Assembly (NCBI GenBank): GCA_036732565.1
Contig: DAINCF010000022.1
Location: 1 to 26,069 of the forward strand
Origin: JAIVJN01 sp036732565
GTDB lineage: Bacteria; Acidobacteriota; Vicinamibacteria; Vicinamibacterales; UBA2999
DNA length: 26,069 nt
Direction: 5' to 3'
Below are positions 1-7,951 of this stretch, one piece after another. Made by a program: the position numbers and the translations under genes. Under the pieces are notes generated by a model. It did no database searches. It was not told the DNA's origin and was given only the letters and a program-made list of their open reading frames with translations. The stretch's first letter is position 1. Every line of letters starts with the position of its first letter.

Positions 1-1649
1 GCGAACACCGCACGCGGGACCGACCGGCGTTCGGCGTCGATGCGATCGATGAGGAAGAACGCGCGCTCGGCCGTGCCGAGGAGCTCGAGGATCGCGCCGC
101 GCTCCTCCCACGTCAGCTCGGCGCCCAGCGTGAGGCAGCGCTGACGCGTCGCGAGCAGAAACTGCCGGCGCTCGTCGGCGTTCGCGTCGGCCAGCGCTCC
201 ACGCCCGTTGGGGACGATCGTCCGCAGCGCCTGACCGATTTCATCAAGCGTCGCGTTGACCAGTTGCCGCGCGGCGGGCGTGTACTCCTGCCGCTCGACC
301 CGTCGTGCCGCCTGGTAGAGGGTTTCGCCGAGGCTGGCGGTGAAATCGTCCTCTTCGATCAGGCTCGCGATCAGATCGGCCTGGTCGTGCGGCATGGTGG
401 GCTTGAACATCGCCGCGGTGTACTTGCGGATGTCCCGGCTCAGAATATCGATCGCGGTCTGATGGTCCTTCGCGTTGCCGGGCGCCGGCTTCTGCTTGCG
501 CGCGATGTCGAGGAAGAGGGCCGCCGCCTCCAGGTAGCGGGCCATTTCCTGTTGAACCAGCGGCACCCCGGTTTCGAGCTGACCGCCCGCGTTCCGATCC
601 AGGAAGCGCGCCATCGAGTAGTCCTCGATGTTCTCGCCGTCGGTGCGCCCGATGCGGGACAGCACGCGCTCGAACACCCCCACGAACGGGAAGAGCAGCA
701 GCGTGTTGAAGACGTTGAACGCCGTGGAGTACAGCCCCACGGCGACCGGCACCAACGGGAACGTCTCCTTGCCGTCGCGCATGACCGGCACGCCCGGGTC
801 GCCGCCGAAGAAGCCCATCGCCCACGTCAACAGGCTCATCGCCGGGAAGAACAACGGCAACATCACCAGGACGCCGATGATGTTGAACGAGATGTGCGCA
901 TACGCCGCGCGTTTGGCGTTCTTCGTCAAGTTGAGCGACGCCATCCACGACGTGATCGTCGTGCCCAGGTCGGCGCCAAGCGAGAAGGCGACGGCGGTCT
1001 GCCACTGAAGCACACCGGCGGCGCCGAGGCCCATGACGATGCCGATCGTGGCGGACGAGGAGTGGATCAGCGCCGTGATGAAGGCGGCGATCAGGACGCA
1101 GTAGATCACGCCCATGAGGTTGTCGGCCCTCAGGCTGGAGATTACCGACATCACCTCGGGCATGTTGCGCAGCGGACGCAGGCCGCCGGTCATCAAGTTC
1201 AAGCCGTAGAAGATCAGCGCAAAGCCCATGCACGCGAGCGAGATGTTCTTGACGCGCTCGTTCTTCGAGAAGACGTGCACCAGCGCGAAGGTGCCGGCGA
1301 GCAACAATCCCAACGGCCCGAGCGGCAACGCGATGAGCCCGTTGCCCAGCGTCGTCCCGATGTTGGCCCCCATGATGACGCTGATGGCCGGTCGCAACGC
1401 GAGGACGCCGGAGTTCACGAGGCCGACGGTCATGACCGTCATCGCCGTGCTCGACTGAATGACGCCGGTGATCAAAGTCCCGGCCAGGACGCCCTTGATC
1501 GGAGTGCCGGCGATCTTCGCCAGCAGGGCACGCATCTTGTTGACGGCAAGGTTCTGGATGCCGTTCGACATGAACTCGAGGCCCAGCATGAAGATGCCAA
1601 GCCCCCCGACGACTGGCACGAGGATGTCCTTGAAATAGTCGACCTGCAT
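1..1649 (-). CDS. Na+/phosphate cotransporter family protein (3' end outside window)
   Basis: Inner-membrane sodium-dependent phosphate symporter of the NptA/SLC34 type. The frame starts at ATG 1649 (MQVDYFKDILVPVVGG) and stays open to the window edge, giving 549 codons, close to the family's usual 550-590, so only a short C-terminus is missing. Two inverted Na_Pi_cotrans repeats are visible, each with the signature glutamine/histidine-serine cluster: GVIQSSTAMTVMTVGLVNSG near residue 60 and IHSSSATIGIVMGLGAAGV near residue 215. The membrane half is followed from about residue 340 by a soluble helical PhoU-like region (arginine/glutamate-rich, ending in LIDRIDAERR). The ribosome site is weak (AGGTG just upstream). 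A 9-bp hairpin lies in the leader. The antisense frames across it are arginine/histidine-rich shadows. Confidence 0.93.
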   Translation of the reverse strand, partial: MQVDYFKDILVPVVGGLGIFMLGLEFMSNGIQNLAVNKMRALLAKIAGTPIKGVLAGTLITGVIQSSTAMTVMTVGLVNSGVLALRPAISVIMGANIGTTLGNGLIALPLGPLGLLLAGTFALVHVFSKNERVKNISLACMGFALIFYGLNLMTGGLRPLRNMPEVMSVISSLRADNLMGVIYCVLIAAFITALIHSSSATIGIVMGLGAAGVLQWQTAVAFSLGADLGTTITSWMASLNLTKNAKRAAYAHISFNIIGVLVMLPLFFPAMSLLTWAMGFFGGDPGVPVMRDGKETFPLVPVAVGLYSTAFNVFNTLLLFPFVGVFERVLSRIGRTDGENIEDYSMARFLDRNAGGQLETGVPLVQQEMARYLEAAALFLDIARKQKPAPGNAKDHQTAIDILSRDIRKYTAAMFKPTMPHDQADLIASLIEEDDFTASLGETLYQAARRVERQEYTPAARQLVNATLDEIGQALRTIVPNGRGALADANADERRQFLLATRQRCLTLGAELTWEERGAILELLGTAERAFFLIDRIDAERRSVPRAVF

Positions 1650-1666
1650 GGAGCACCTGTTCTCTG

Positions 1667-1694
1667 GCGGCGGGATGGCGCGGTCTCCCGCCGC
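1667..1694 (-). promoter_or_regulatory. Leader hairpin upstream of the Na/Pi cotransporter
   Basis: A perfect 9-bp inverted repeat, GCGGCGGGA / TCCCGCCGC, with a 10-nt loop. Its 3' arm ends 17 nt before the ATG at 1649, so in the mRNA it would sit directly upstream of the ribosome site. There is no U-tract, so it does not look like an intrinsic terminator. A role in translation control, mRNA stability or as a DNA operator is inference. Confidence 0.45.
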
Positions 1695-1823
1695 AAGACG
1701 ATTTGGGTCTGATTTCGACTTGGATGGCCCGTGTGTCGGGAGCAGAGTTCCCAACCTTGCACAAGCGCGAGCCACCAAAGCTACAGTCGAGTCATGACCG
1801 TCAGGTGACGTCCGTGTGACGAG

Positions 1824-2822
1824 TCACGAAAGTGTTCGGGGATCTCCGGAATCGCTCGAGAGGCGTAAACCCTCTCGGATCCGAGCCCGCACGACTCGGA
1901 TGAAGCGAGATGCCAGACGCGGGTCGTAGCCACCCGCGCGGAATGCATCGCGCAACTGCTTGTCGGACAGACGCGCCAAGAGGCCGCACGCCCAGCGGAC
2001 GTCCGCCACGGTGATGTTGTTGTCCAGCACCGGTTCACGCCACGCCCCGCGATAGTGGAACTGGACGCGCCCGTTACGGACCCCCGCGATCAACGACTCC
2101 CGCTCGTAGTCGTCGACGTCGCCCTTCGAGCCCGGGAAGAACCATCGCGTTCCTCCGAGCGACGCGCCGACATCGACGACGGCGTAGCGGCGTTGGGTGT
2201 GTGCGCCGGATCGAACCTCATAGAGGGCGTTCTGCGAGGTCTTCAGATCCCAGTTGTTCAGAATCACCATCACGACGAAGAGGCCGCGCAGCTCTTGCGT
2301 CCCGACGAACGGGTTCTCATGCCAGGCCCAGCGGTCGATGAACTTGACGCCCGGCAGCTTCGGCCGGAATCGCCCCGCCTGCTGAGGTCCGGGCTTCGGT
2401 CCGTCCGCGAGCGTCCAGTGGGCCAGGTAGTAGGCGGGGAGCTGATGGAACCCGGCTGCCCACACCAGCCTCGATACCACGACCTCGACGGGTGCTTCGG
2501 GGCCGAGCTTGACATCCCACTCGCGCCCGTTGGCATCCCGGACCGTGTAACCGGGACTGGCACCGCTGTCGTCGGTCTCTACATAGGTGAAGCGGGCCCC
2601 CTGACGCGGCGCGAGTGCACGACCGCCGGATCCGTAGAACAGATCCCGGCGCCCGGGAGCGGCCGACGCGTCCCACAGCTCGTTGAGTTGCGCTCTCGTG
2701 GGCGGGCCAATCTGGGTCGAGCGAGCGCGATACGCACAGGCGCTCGGATTCAGGACGGAAACGAAGACGAGGGTCGTCACGACGCTCGCCAACAGGCTCG
2801 GCCGTCGTCGCGTGCAGCTCAT
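1824..2822 (-). CDS. Secreted protein with predicted kinase-like (HipA/Fam20-type) fold
   Basis: 332-residue exported protein of no family I can name with certainty. The N-terminus (residues 1-29, arginine-rich then hydrophobic, VLNPSAC) is a signal peptide and possibly a non-canonical lipobox with C29. The body carries motifs in the order expected of an atypical kinase: a VK pair (K105 in WDVKLG), a glutamate on the next helix (E113 in EVVVSRLVWAAG), a catalytic-loop-like NNWDLKTSQN (D192, N198) and a DVG metal motif (D217-G219). The order and spacing resemble HipA, PI3/4-kinase and Fam20 folds. This is motif reading, not an alignment. The ribosome site GGGAGG is 5 nt before ATG 2822. The gene is divergent from the 2942 gene across 119 bp. 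A non-catalytic relative is possible. Confidence 0.83.
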   Translation of the reverse strand: MSCTRRRPSLLASVVTTLVFVSVLNPSACAYRARSTQIGPPTRAQLNELWDASAAPGRRDLFYGSGGRALAPRQGARFTYVETDDSGASPGYTVRDANGREWDVKLGPEAPVEVVVSRLVWAAGFHQLPAYYLAHWTLADGPKPGPQQAGRFRPKLPGVKFIDRWAWHENPFVGTQELRGLFVVMVILNNWDLKTSQNALYEVRSGAHTQRRYAVVDVGASLGGTRWFFPGSKGDVDDYERESLIAGVRNGRVQFHYRGAWREPVLDNNITVADVRWACGLLARLSDKQLRDAFRAGGYDPRLASRFIRVVRARIREGLRLSSDSGDPRTLS

Positions 2823-2941
2823 GTCAGCCTCCCATCACCCCAACAGTGGGGCGATACGGAGCAAGACGGCTGCCGATGTCACCTCAACCGTGAGCACGGC
2901 ACGCATCCTGAAGGTGTCGCAGGTGAGCTCAGGAGGAGCCT

Positions 2942-3535
2942 ATGCACCTCATCCTGTTCGTCGCATTGGCGAGGGTTGCCATCGGCGCTGGCGCGTACGT
3001 TCCGAGCGCGTCTGTGCGTGCCACGGTGCCGGCCGCTCAGCCCGTCGTGAACGAGACTGCACGTCTCCTGGCCGACTTCCGAGCGCGTGTCGACAAGTAC
3101 GTCGAGCTGCGAAAGAAAGCGGCGAAAGACGGTCCCCGGCTCAAGGAGACGACCGATCCCGCGGCCATCAAGGCCGCGCAAGAGTCGCTCGCGGCGCACA
3201 TCCGATCCCTGCGCGCGGACGCGCGTCCCGGCGACATCTTCACCACGGAGGTCCGCCCGGTGTTTCGGCGTCTGCTGGCGCCCGAAATGAAAGGCGAGAA
3301 GGGTCGCGAGACGAAGGCTACGATCGCCGAAGACGGGCCGCTCTCGGTGCCGCTGAAGATCAACGCCAAATACCCCGACGCGGCGCCGCTGCCGACCGTG
3401 CCGGCGAACGTGCTGGCGAGCCTGCCACCACTCCCAAAGGAAGTGGAATATCGACTGGTGCGGAGGAACCTCCTGCTGTTCGACCCGGAAGCGGAGATCA
3501 TCGTCGACTACATCGCCAACGCGATCGCGAAGTGA
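2942..3535 (+). CDS. Small secreted hypothetical protein
   Basis: 197-residue protein that I do not recognise. The start is well supported: AGGAGG lies 6 nt before ATG 2942. The first 20 or so residues (MHLILFVALARVAIGAGAYV) form a short hydrophobic export signal. The middle (residues 38-95) is charged and helical (LADFRARVDKYVELRKKAAKDG...), likely a coiled coil. A proline-rich linker (AAPLPTVPANVLASLPPLPKEVEYR) follows, then a C-terminal block VRRNLLLFDPEAEIIVDYIANAIAK. The last block resembles the ends of acidobacterial secreted orphans of similar size (recollection, not checked). The stop is only 10 bp before the next start, so it is probably co-transcribed with the phosphoesterase. Confidence 0.85.
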   Translation: MHLILFVALARVAIGAGAYVPSASVRATVPAAQPVVNETARLLADFRARVDKYVELRKKAAKDGPRLKETTDPAAIKAAQESLAAHIRSLRADARPGDIFTTEVRPVFRRLLAPEMKGEKGRETKATIAEDGPLSVPLKINAKYPDAAPLPTVPANVLASLPPLPKEVEYRLVRRNLLLFDPEAEIIVDYIANAIAK

Positions 3536-3545
3536 AGGGGGAGTG

Positions 3546-4421
3546 ATGCGTCGATATCTCGTGCGTCGACATCTCGCGCTGATAATCCTGATCACCGGTC
3601 TCATTGCGCCAGCGCTCGCCCAGCAACTCCAGCTGCCGAACGATCAGCGATCGGTGAAGTTCGCCGTGCTGGGCGACACCGGTACCGGGAGCCAATCGCA
3701 GTACTCCGTCGGCAAGCAGGCCGCGACGTGGCGGGCCATGTTCCCCTTCGACTTCGCCGTGCTCGTCGGGGACAACATCTACGGCAGCGAAGGCGCCAAG
3801 GAGTTCAAGCGCAAGTTCGAGGACCCGTACAAAGCATTGCTCGACGCTGGGGTGAAGTTCTATGCCTCGCTCGGGAACCACGACGACCCGAGCCAGCGCT
3901 TCTACAAGCTGTTCAACATGAACGGTGAGCGCTACTACACGTTCAAGCCCGCCAACGGGGTGCGGTTCTTCGCGCTCGACAGCAACTACGTCGACGATCG
4001 GCAGTTGCAGTGGCTCGAGAAGGAACTGGCGGCGAGCGGCTCGGACTGGAAGATCTGCTTCTTCCATCATCCCCTCTATTCGTCGGGCGACCGGCACGGG
4101 TCGGCGGAGTTGCAGCGCGAACGCCTCGAGCCGCTCTTCTTGAAGTACGGCGTGGATGTTGTCCTGTCTGGCCATGAGCACTTCTACGAGCGCCTGAAGC
4201 CGCAAAAGGGCATTGCCTACTTCACGGTCGGCAACTCAGCGAAGCTGCGCAAGGGAAACATCCTGAAGACCGATCTGACGGCCAAGGGATGGGATCAGGG
4301 CTACGGCTTCATGCTGATGGAGATCGTGGGCGATGTGCTGCATTTTCAGATGGTTGCCGCCAACGGTCAGACGATCGACGCGGGCAGCGTACGGCGCAGC
4401 CAGACGAGGAAGGCGACGTAG
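3546..4421 (+). CDS. Calcineurin-like metallophosphoesterase, exported
   Basis: 291-residue purple-acid-phosphatase-like enzyme that should hydrolyse phosphate esters outside the cytoplasm using a two-metal site. The signal peptide is residues 1-26 (LALIILITGLIAPALAQ). All family blocks are present in order: GDTG 43-46, GDN 75-77, GNHD 110-113, HHPLYSS 174-180 and GHEHFYER 209-216. The start is ambiguous: GTG 3543 directly precedes ATG 3546, both follow AAGGGGGAG, and I prefer the ATG. It follows the small secreted protein by 10 bp and precedes the cyclase gene by 8 bp, suggesting one transcript. The phosphate theme is shared with the transporter at the left edge, but no direct link is shown. 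Confidence 0.93.
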   Translation: MRRYLVRRHLALIILITGLIAPALAQQLQLPNDQRSVKFAVLGDTGTGSQSQYSVGKQAATWRAMFPFDFAVLVGDNIYGSEGAKEFKRKFEDPYKALLDAGVKFYASLGNHDDPSQRFYKLFNMNGERYYTFKPANGVRFFALDSNYVDDRQLQWLEKELAASGSDWKICFFHHPLYSSGDRHGSAELQRERLEPLFLKYGVDVVLSGHEHFYERLKPQKGIAYFTVGNSAKLRKGNILKTDLTAKGWDQGYGFMLMEIVGDVLHFQMVAANGQTIDAGSVRRSQTRKAT

Positions 4422-4429
4422 AATGCCGC

Positions 4430-5377
4430 ATGCGCATCCTCGTGATTGTTCATGGACTGTTGCTGACGCTGGGGCCGAGCGCGTTCGCACAATCGTGGAC
4501 GCCGCCGACCCCGGCTGAGCGGTGTCCCTCCAAGTGGGGCGCGGCCGACGAGCGCGGCGCCGCGAACCACGTGACGTCTGCCTCCGTGCTGCGCGCAGCG
4601 CAGCTGATCCGCACGGGGGAGATCATCGAGCTGGGCCGCGTTCTCGCCAACGGCATGCCGCTCTTCGGGACGCGGAGCTACAACCTTCACACCAAGCGCA
4701 CCAACGGCCCACTCGGGACGAACAAGCGCGACTCGAACGAAGAGCTCGTCGTCACCGAGCTGGGGCAGGTGGGGACGCAGTTCGACATGTTCTCGCACCA
4801 GGGCATCGACGGTCAGCTCTACAACTGCATCCCGATCAACACGGTCGCGTCGCGCACCGGTTTCCAGAAGCTGGGTGTCGAGAAGATCGGGAGTCTGTTC
4901 GCTCGCGGCGTGCTGATTGACGTCGCGGCGTTCAAGGGACTCGAGATGCTCGCCGCGAGCTACGAGATCACACCGAGCGATCTGGAGGGCGCCATCGCCA
5001 AGCAGGGGCTGAAGCTGGCGCCCGGCGACGCGGTGCTGATTCACACCGGCTGGGGGCGACTGTGGGACAGCGATGGCGCACGTTACGCGGGACCGGCGCC
5101 GGGCATCGGTCTGGCGGCCGCTGGATGGCTGACCAAGCAAGATGTGCTCCTGATCGGCAGCGACACGATGTCCGTCGAGGTCTCGCCGAATCCCGACAAG
5201 AGCCTCGATACGCCCGTCCACCAACTCGTGCTCGTGGTCAACGGGGTCTTCCTGCTCGAGAACATGAAGTTGGACGATCTGGCGGCGAAGCGCGTGCAAG
5301 AATTCGCGTTCGTGGTCCAGCCGCTCAAGATTCGCGGCGGGACCGGGTCGACCGTCGCTCCCATCGCGGTTCGCTAG
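4430..5377 (+). CDS. Cyclase family protein (kynurenine-formamidase-like), exported
   Basis: 315-residue member of the metal-dependent cyclase/arylformamidase family (PF04199 type), which hydrolyses amide or ester bonds. A signal peptide occupies residues 1-20 (MRILVIVHGLLLTLGPSAFA). Family blocks are the N-terminal KWGAADERGAANHVT (35-49), the signature region GQVGTQFDMFSH (112-123), PGDAVLIHTGWGRLW, GSDTMSVEVSP and the C-terminal VHQLVLVVNGVFLLENMKLDDL. In the usual HxGTHxDxPxH metal motif both early histidines are glutamines here (Q113, Q117), while D119 and H123 remain. A GTQxD form exists in some relatives, so this may be a subfamily trait. The frame is open upstream to 4289, but the start at 4430 gives a clean signal peptide. 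Confidence 0.9.
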   Translation: MRILVIVHGLLLTLGPSAFAQSWTPPTPAERCPSKWGAADERGAANHVTSASVLRAAQLIRTGEIIELGRVLANGMPLFGTRSYNLHTKRTNGPLGTNKRDSNEELVVTELGQVGTQFDMFSHQGIDGQLYNCIPINTVASRTGFQKLGVEKIGSLFARGVLIDVAAFKGLEMLAASYEITPSDLEGAIAKQGLKLAPGDAVLIHTGWGRLWDSDGARYAGPAPGIGLAAAGWLTKQDVLLIGSDTMSVEVSPNPDKSLDTPVHQLVLVVNGVFLLENMKLDDLAAKRVQEFAFVVQPLKIRGGTGSTVAPIAVR

Positions 5378-5439
5378 CCGTAAAGAACGAGTGGTGAAAT
5401 CAACGTACGCTTGGCTGCGTCGCTAAAAGGTCATCGCTC

Positions 5440-7146
5440 ATGATCACACGTGTCGTTTCAGCCTTCGTCACCGCCATCGTCCTGTGCGCGGGCGCGGTTC
5501 GCGCGCAGGTGCCGGCCACCCCAGACGACAGCGGGCGTGCCGCGCGCGTCGATGCCGTGTTCAAGGATTTCGATACACAGCTTTCGCCGGGGTGTGCAGT
5601 TGCCGTCTATCAGGGCGACCGCATCGTGTACCAGCGGGCGTACGGGATGGCCAACCTGGATCACGATGTACCCCTGAGCCCGCGCTCCGTGTTCCACGTC
5701 GCGTCCGTGTCGAAGCAATTCACCGCCACCGCCATCCTGTTGCTGGCGCAAGCCGGCACCATCGATCTCGATGACGATGTCCGGAGGCACGTGCCCGAGC
5801 TGCCGGACCTCAGCCATCGCATCACCATCCGCCATCTCATTCATCACACGAGCGGCATCCGCGACCAGTGGGCGCTGCTGGGTCTGGCCGGCTGGCGGTA
5901 CTCGCGCGACCTCATCACGGATGACGATGTGCTCGAGCTGCTGTCGCGCCAGCGCGGACTCAACTTCGCGCCAGGAGAGCGCTTTCTGTATTCGAACAGC
6001 GGCTACACGCTTCTGGCCATCATCGTGAGCCGCGCGAGCGGCCAGTCGTTCCGTGAGTTCACCACCGAGCGAATCTTCAAGCCCCTCGGCATGGCGAATA
6101 CGCACTTCCGTGACGCGTTCACAGAGGTGGTGAAGCACCAGGCGTACGGGTACGCGCGCGAAGGTGACACGTTTCGGCTGAGCGTGACCAACTTCGACAC
6201 GGCGGGCGCGACGAGCTTGTTGACCACGGTCGAGGATCTGGCGCGCTGGAATTTCAACTTCGAGAAGCCAACCGTCGGAGACGCGACGTTGATCGCACGG
6301 CTGACCGAACGCGGCACGCTCGCGGACAAGACGTCGATTGACTACGCGTCCGGCTTGTCGCACGGCGTGTATCGTGGCCAGCCGACCGTCGGTCACGGCG
6401 GCGCCGACGCGGGGTACCGTGCCGACTTCGTGCGCTTCCCAGCCCAGCGTTTCGGGGTCGCGTGTGCCTGCAACCTGGCATCAGCGAATCCAGGAGAGCT
6501 CTCGCGGAAGGTGGCCGACGTGTTCCTGAGCGACGTTCTCGATTCCGCCCCGACGCTCACCGCGAGCGAGGAGGTGGAGGTGCCGTTGCCTCCGGCGCAA
6601 CTGGCAACCTACGCCGGCTTGTACTGGAATCAGACCGAGGCCAACGCGATGCGCGTGGCTCTCGAGGAGGACCGGCTGGTAACGACGGCAGGTACCCAGC
6701 GGTTCCCGTTGAAATCCATCGGTGGAGGGCGCTTCGTGCCGGCATCGGGTCCCGGCCCTCGCCTCGCGTTCGTGACGGATGCCGGCGGCGGCGCGCGTCT
6801 CAGGATTGGCCCTGACGGTTCGCCGACGGCGCCGGTCTACGAGCGGGTCGATCCCTTCGTCCCCAAAACGCTCGACGAATTCGCCGGGGTCTATCGAAGT
6901 GATGAGATGGACGCGGTGTATCGGGTGGTGCTGACGAACGGCGTGCTGACGCTTCATCGCTCCAAGTCGCGTCCTGCACCGATGGAACCGCTCGTGGTCG
7001 ATACGTTCGGCGGATCGCCGGGCACGTTTCGATTCGTCCGCGACAGCCGCAACCACGTCAACGGGTTCGTGCTGGACGCAGGACGCGTCCGCCATGTGAA
7101 GTTCTCGAAAGACCCGACCGCGAATCGCGAGACCCGATTGCCGTGA
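5440..7146 (+). CDS. Serine hydrolase, class C beta-lactamase/PBP-like, exported
   Basis: 568-residue exported hydrolase. The signal peptide is residues 1-23 (ending AVRAQ). The beta-lactamase-like domain (about 33-375) has the complete catalytic set: SVSK (S89, K92), YSN (Y185-N187) and HGG (320-322). It therefore fits the class C/esterase/D-aminopeptidase group rather than a true resistance enzyme. The remaining 190 residues (about 380-568) look like two beta-barrel lipocalin-like modules, each with a LATYAGLYWN / LDEFAGVYRSDEMDAVYRV opening, as is common in this secreted family. The natural substrate cannot be told from sequence. It lies 62 bp after the cyclase gene, and the next gene starts 10 bp after its stop. 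Confidence 0.94.
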   Translation: MITRVVSAFVTAIVLCAGAVRAQVPATPDDSGRAARVDAVFKDFDTQLSPGCAVAVYQGDRIVYQRAYGMANLDHDVPLSPRSVFHVASVSKQFTATAILLLAQAGTIDLDDDVRRHVPELPDLSHRITIRHLIHHTSGIRDQWALLGLAGWRYSRDLITDDDVLELLSRQRGLNFAPGERFLYSNSGYTLLAIIVSRASGQSFREFTTERIFKPLGMANTHFRDAFTEVVKHQAYGYAREGDTFRLSVTNFDTAGATSLLTTVEDLARWNFNFEKPTVGDATLIARLTERGTLADKTSIDYASGLSHGVYRGQPTVGHGGADAGYRADFVRFPAQRFGVACACNLASANPGELSRKVADVFLSDVLDSAPTLTASEEVEVPLPPAQLATYAGLYWNQTEANAMRVALEEDRLVTTAGTQRFPLKSIGGGRFVPASGPGPRLAFVTDAGGGARLRIGPDGSPTAPVYERVDPFVPKTLDEFAGVYRSDEMDAVYRVVLTNGVLTLHRSKSRPAPMEPLVVDTFGGSPGTFRFVRDSRNHVNGFVLDAGRVRHVKFSKDPTANRETRLP

Positions 7147-7156
7147 CAAAGATGGT

Positions 7157-7939
7157 ATGGCCATGAGCAGAGCCGTCATCACCGCACTCGTCATCGCGCT
7201 CACCGAGGTCGTCGGGGACACGCAGACCTTCACGGCGGCTCACCTCAAGGGCACTTACGCCTTCGGATTCGAAGGCCTCGAGCAGGGCCAGCGAGTGGTG
7301 TCGACCGGCATCATGGAGTTCGATGGCGGCAAGATGGTGACCGGGAAGGGATCCCTGCGTCGCGATGGCTTTGGCAACTGCGACTTCACGATTCACAGTT
7401 CGATCTACACCGTGAAGCCGGACGGCACGGGATTCCTTGCGCTGGGCTTCTTCGGCGATGCCCCGTGCACGGCTTCGGTGGCGATCCACTTGAACATCGC
7501 GGCGAAAACGGTGAACGAGCTCGTGTTCTCGAGCGCGCAGGGGACCTTTGCAGGGCGCGCGGTCAGACGCGGAGCGGGACCGTTCAGCACGGCTTCCGTC
7601 GCGGGGACGTACGCGTTCCAGCTCGCAGGTCTCGACGGCTTCAAGCAGACCGTCGCGACCGGCGTCATGACGCTCGACGGCAAGGGCAAGGTCAATGGGC
7701 AGGCGTCCTTCAAGAAGGAGGGCGGCGGCAACTGCACCGGCATCATTCGCGATTCGACCTACGGCGTCGAAGCAGACGGCCGGGGCTTCATGGCCTTGGG
7801 CTTCTTTCCGGAGGGGTGCTTTGCGGAAGCCCTGCCCTTGAGCATCGCGATGTTCCGATCGGCGGAGCGTGGCTTCGAGCTGGCAAGCAACGGCAATTCG
7901 ATGTACGCCGGAAGCGCGCGTCTGCAGGTGGCGCCTTAG
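7157..7939 (+). CDS. Secreted protein with two tandem copies of one domain
   Basis: 260-residue exported protein without a family name I can give. After a short hydrophobic N-terminus (residues 1-24; ATG 7157, or ATG 7163 two codons later) it contains two copies of a domain of about 73 residues, 31-104 and 149-221. Each copy has GTYAF, a V(S/A)TG(I/V)M motif, DG-G-K, G-GNC, an S-Y-V--DG-GF-ALGFF motif and a closing cysteine. The cysteine pairs C75/C104 and C193/C221 sit at equivalent places, suggesting one disulfide per copy outside the cytoplasm. Glycine/phenylalanine-rich alternation suggests beta structure. No strong ribosome site is visible, so translation may depend on the upstream hydrolase gene 10 bp away. 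It converges with the next gene with 12 bp between the stops. Confidence 0.85.
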   Translation: MAMSRAVITALVIALTEVVGDTQTFTAAHLKGTYAFGFEGLEQGQRVVSTGIMEFDGGKMVTGKGSLRRDGFGNCDFTIHSSIYTVKPDGTGFLALGFFGDAPCTASVAIHLNIAAKTVNELVFSSAQGTFAGRAVRRGAGPFSTASVAGTYAFQLAGLDGFKQTVATGVMTLDGKGKVNGQASFKKEGGGNCTGIIRDSTYGVEADGRGFMALGFFPEGCFAEALPLSIAMFRSAERGFELASNGNSMYAGSARLQVAP

Positions 7940-7951
7940 CCCACGCCTGCG

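Noticed and set aside
244..1764. Long open frames on both strands over the cotransporter (244-1764 minus, 264-1712 plus)
   Set aside because: Both products are arginine, histidine and aspartate-rich without hydrophobic segments. The third frame on the minus strand encodes a complete Na/Pi cotransporter with its two conserved repeats.
5440..7146. Antibiotic-resistance beta-lactamase
   Set aside because: The catalytic motifs are SVSK, YSN and HGG with a long C-terminal double beta module. This is the broad serine hydrolase/esterase group, not AmpC, which has KTG.
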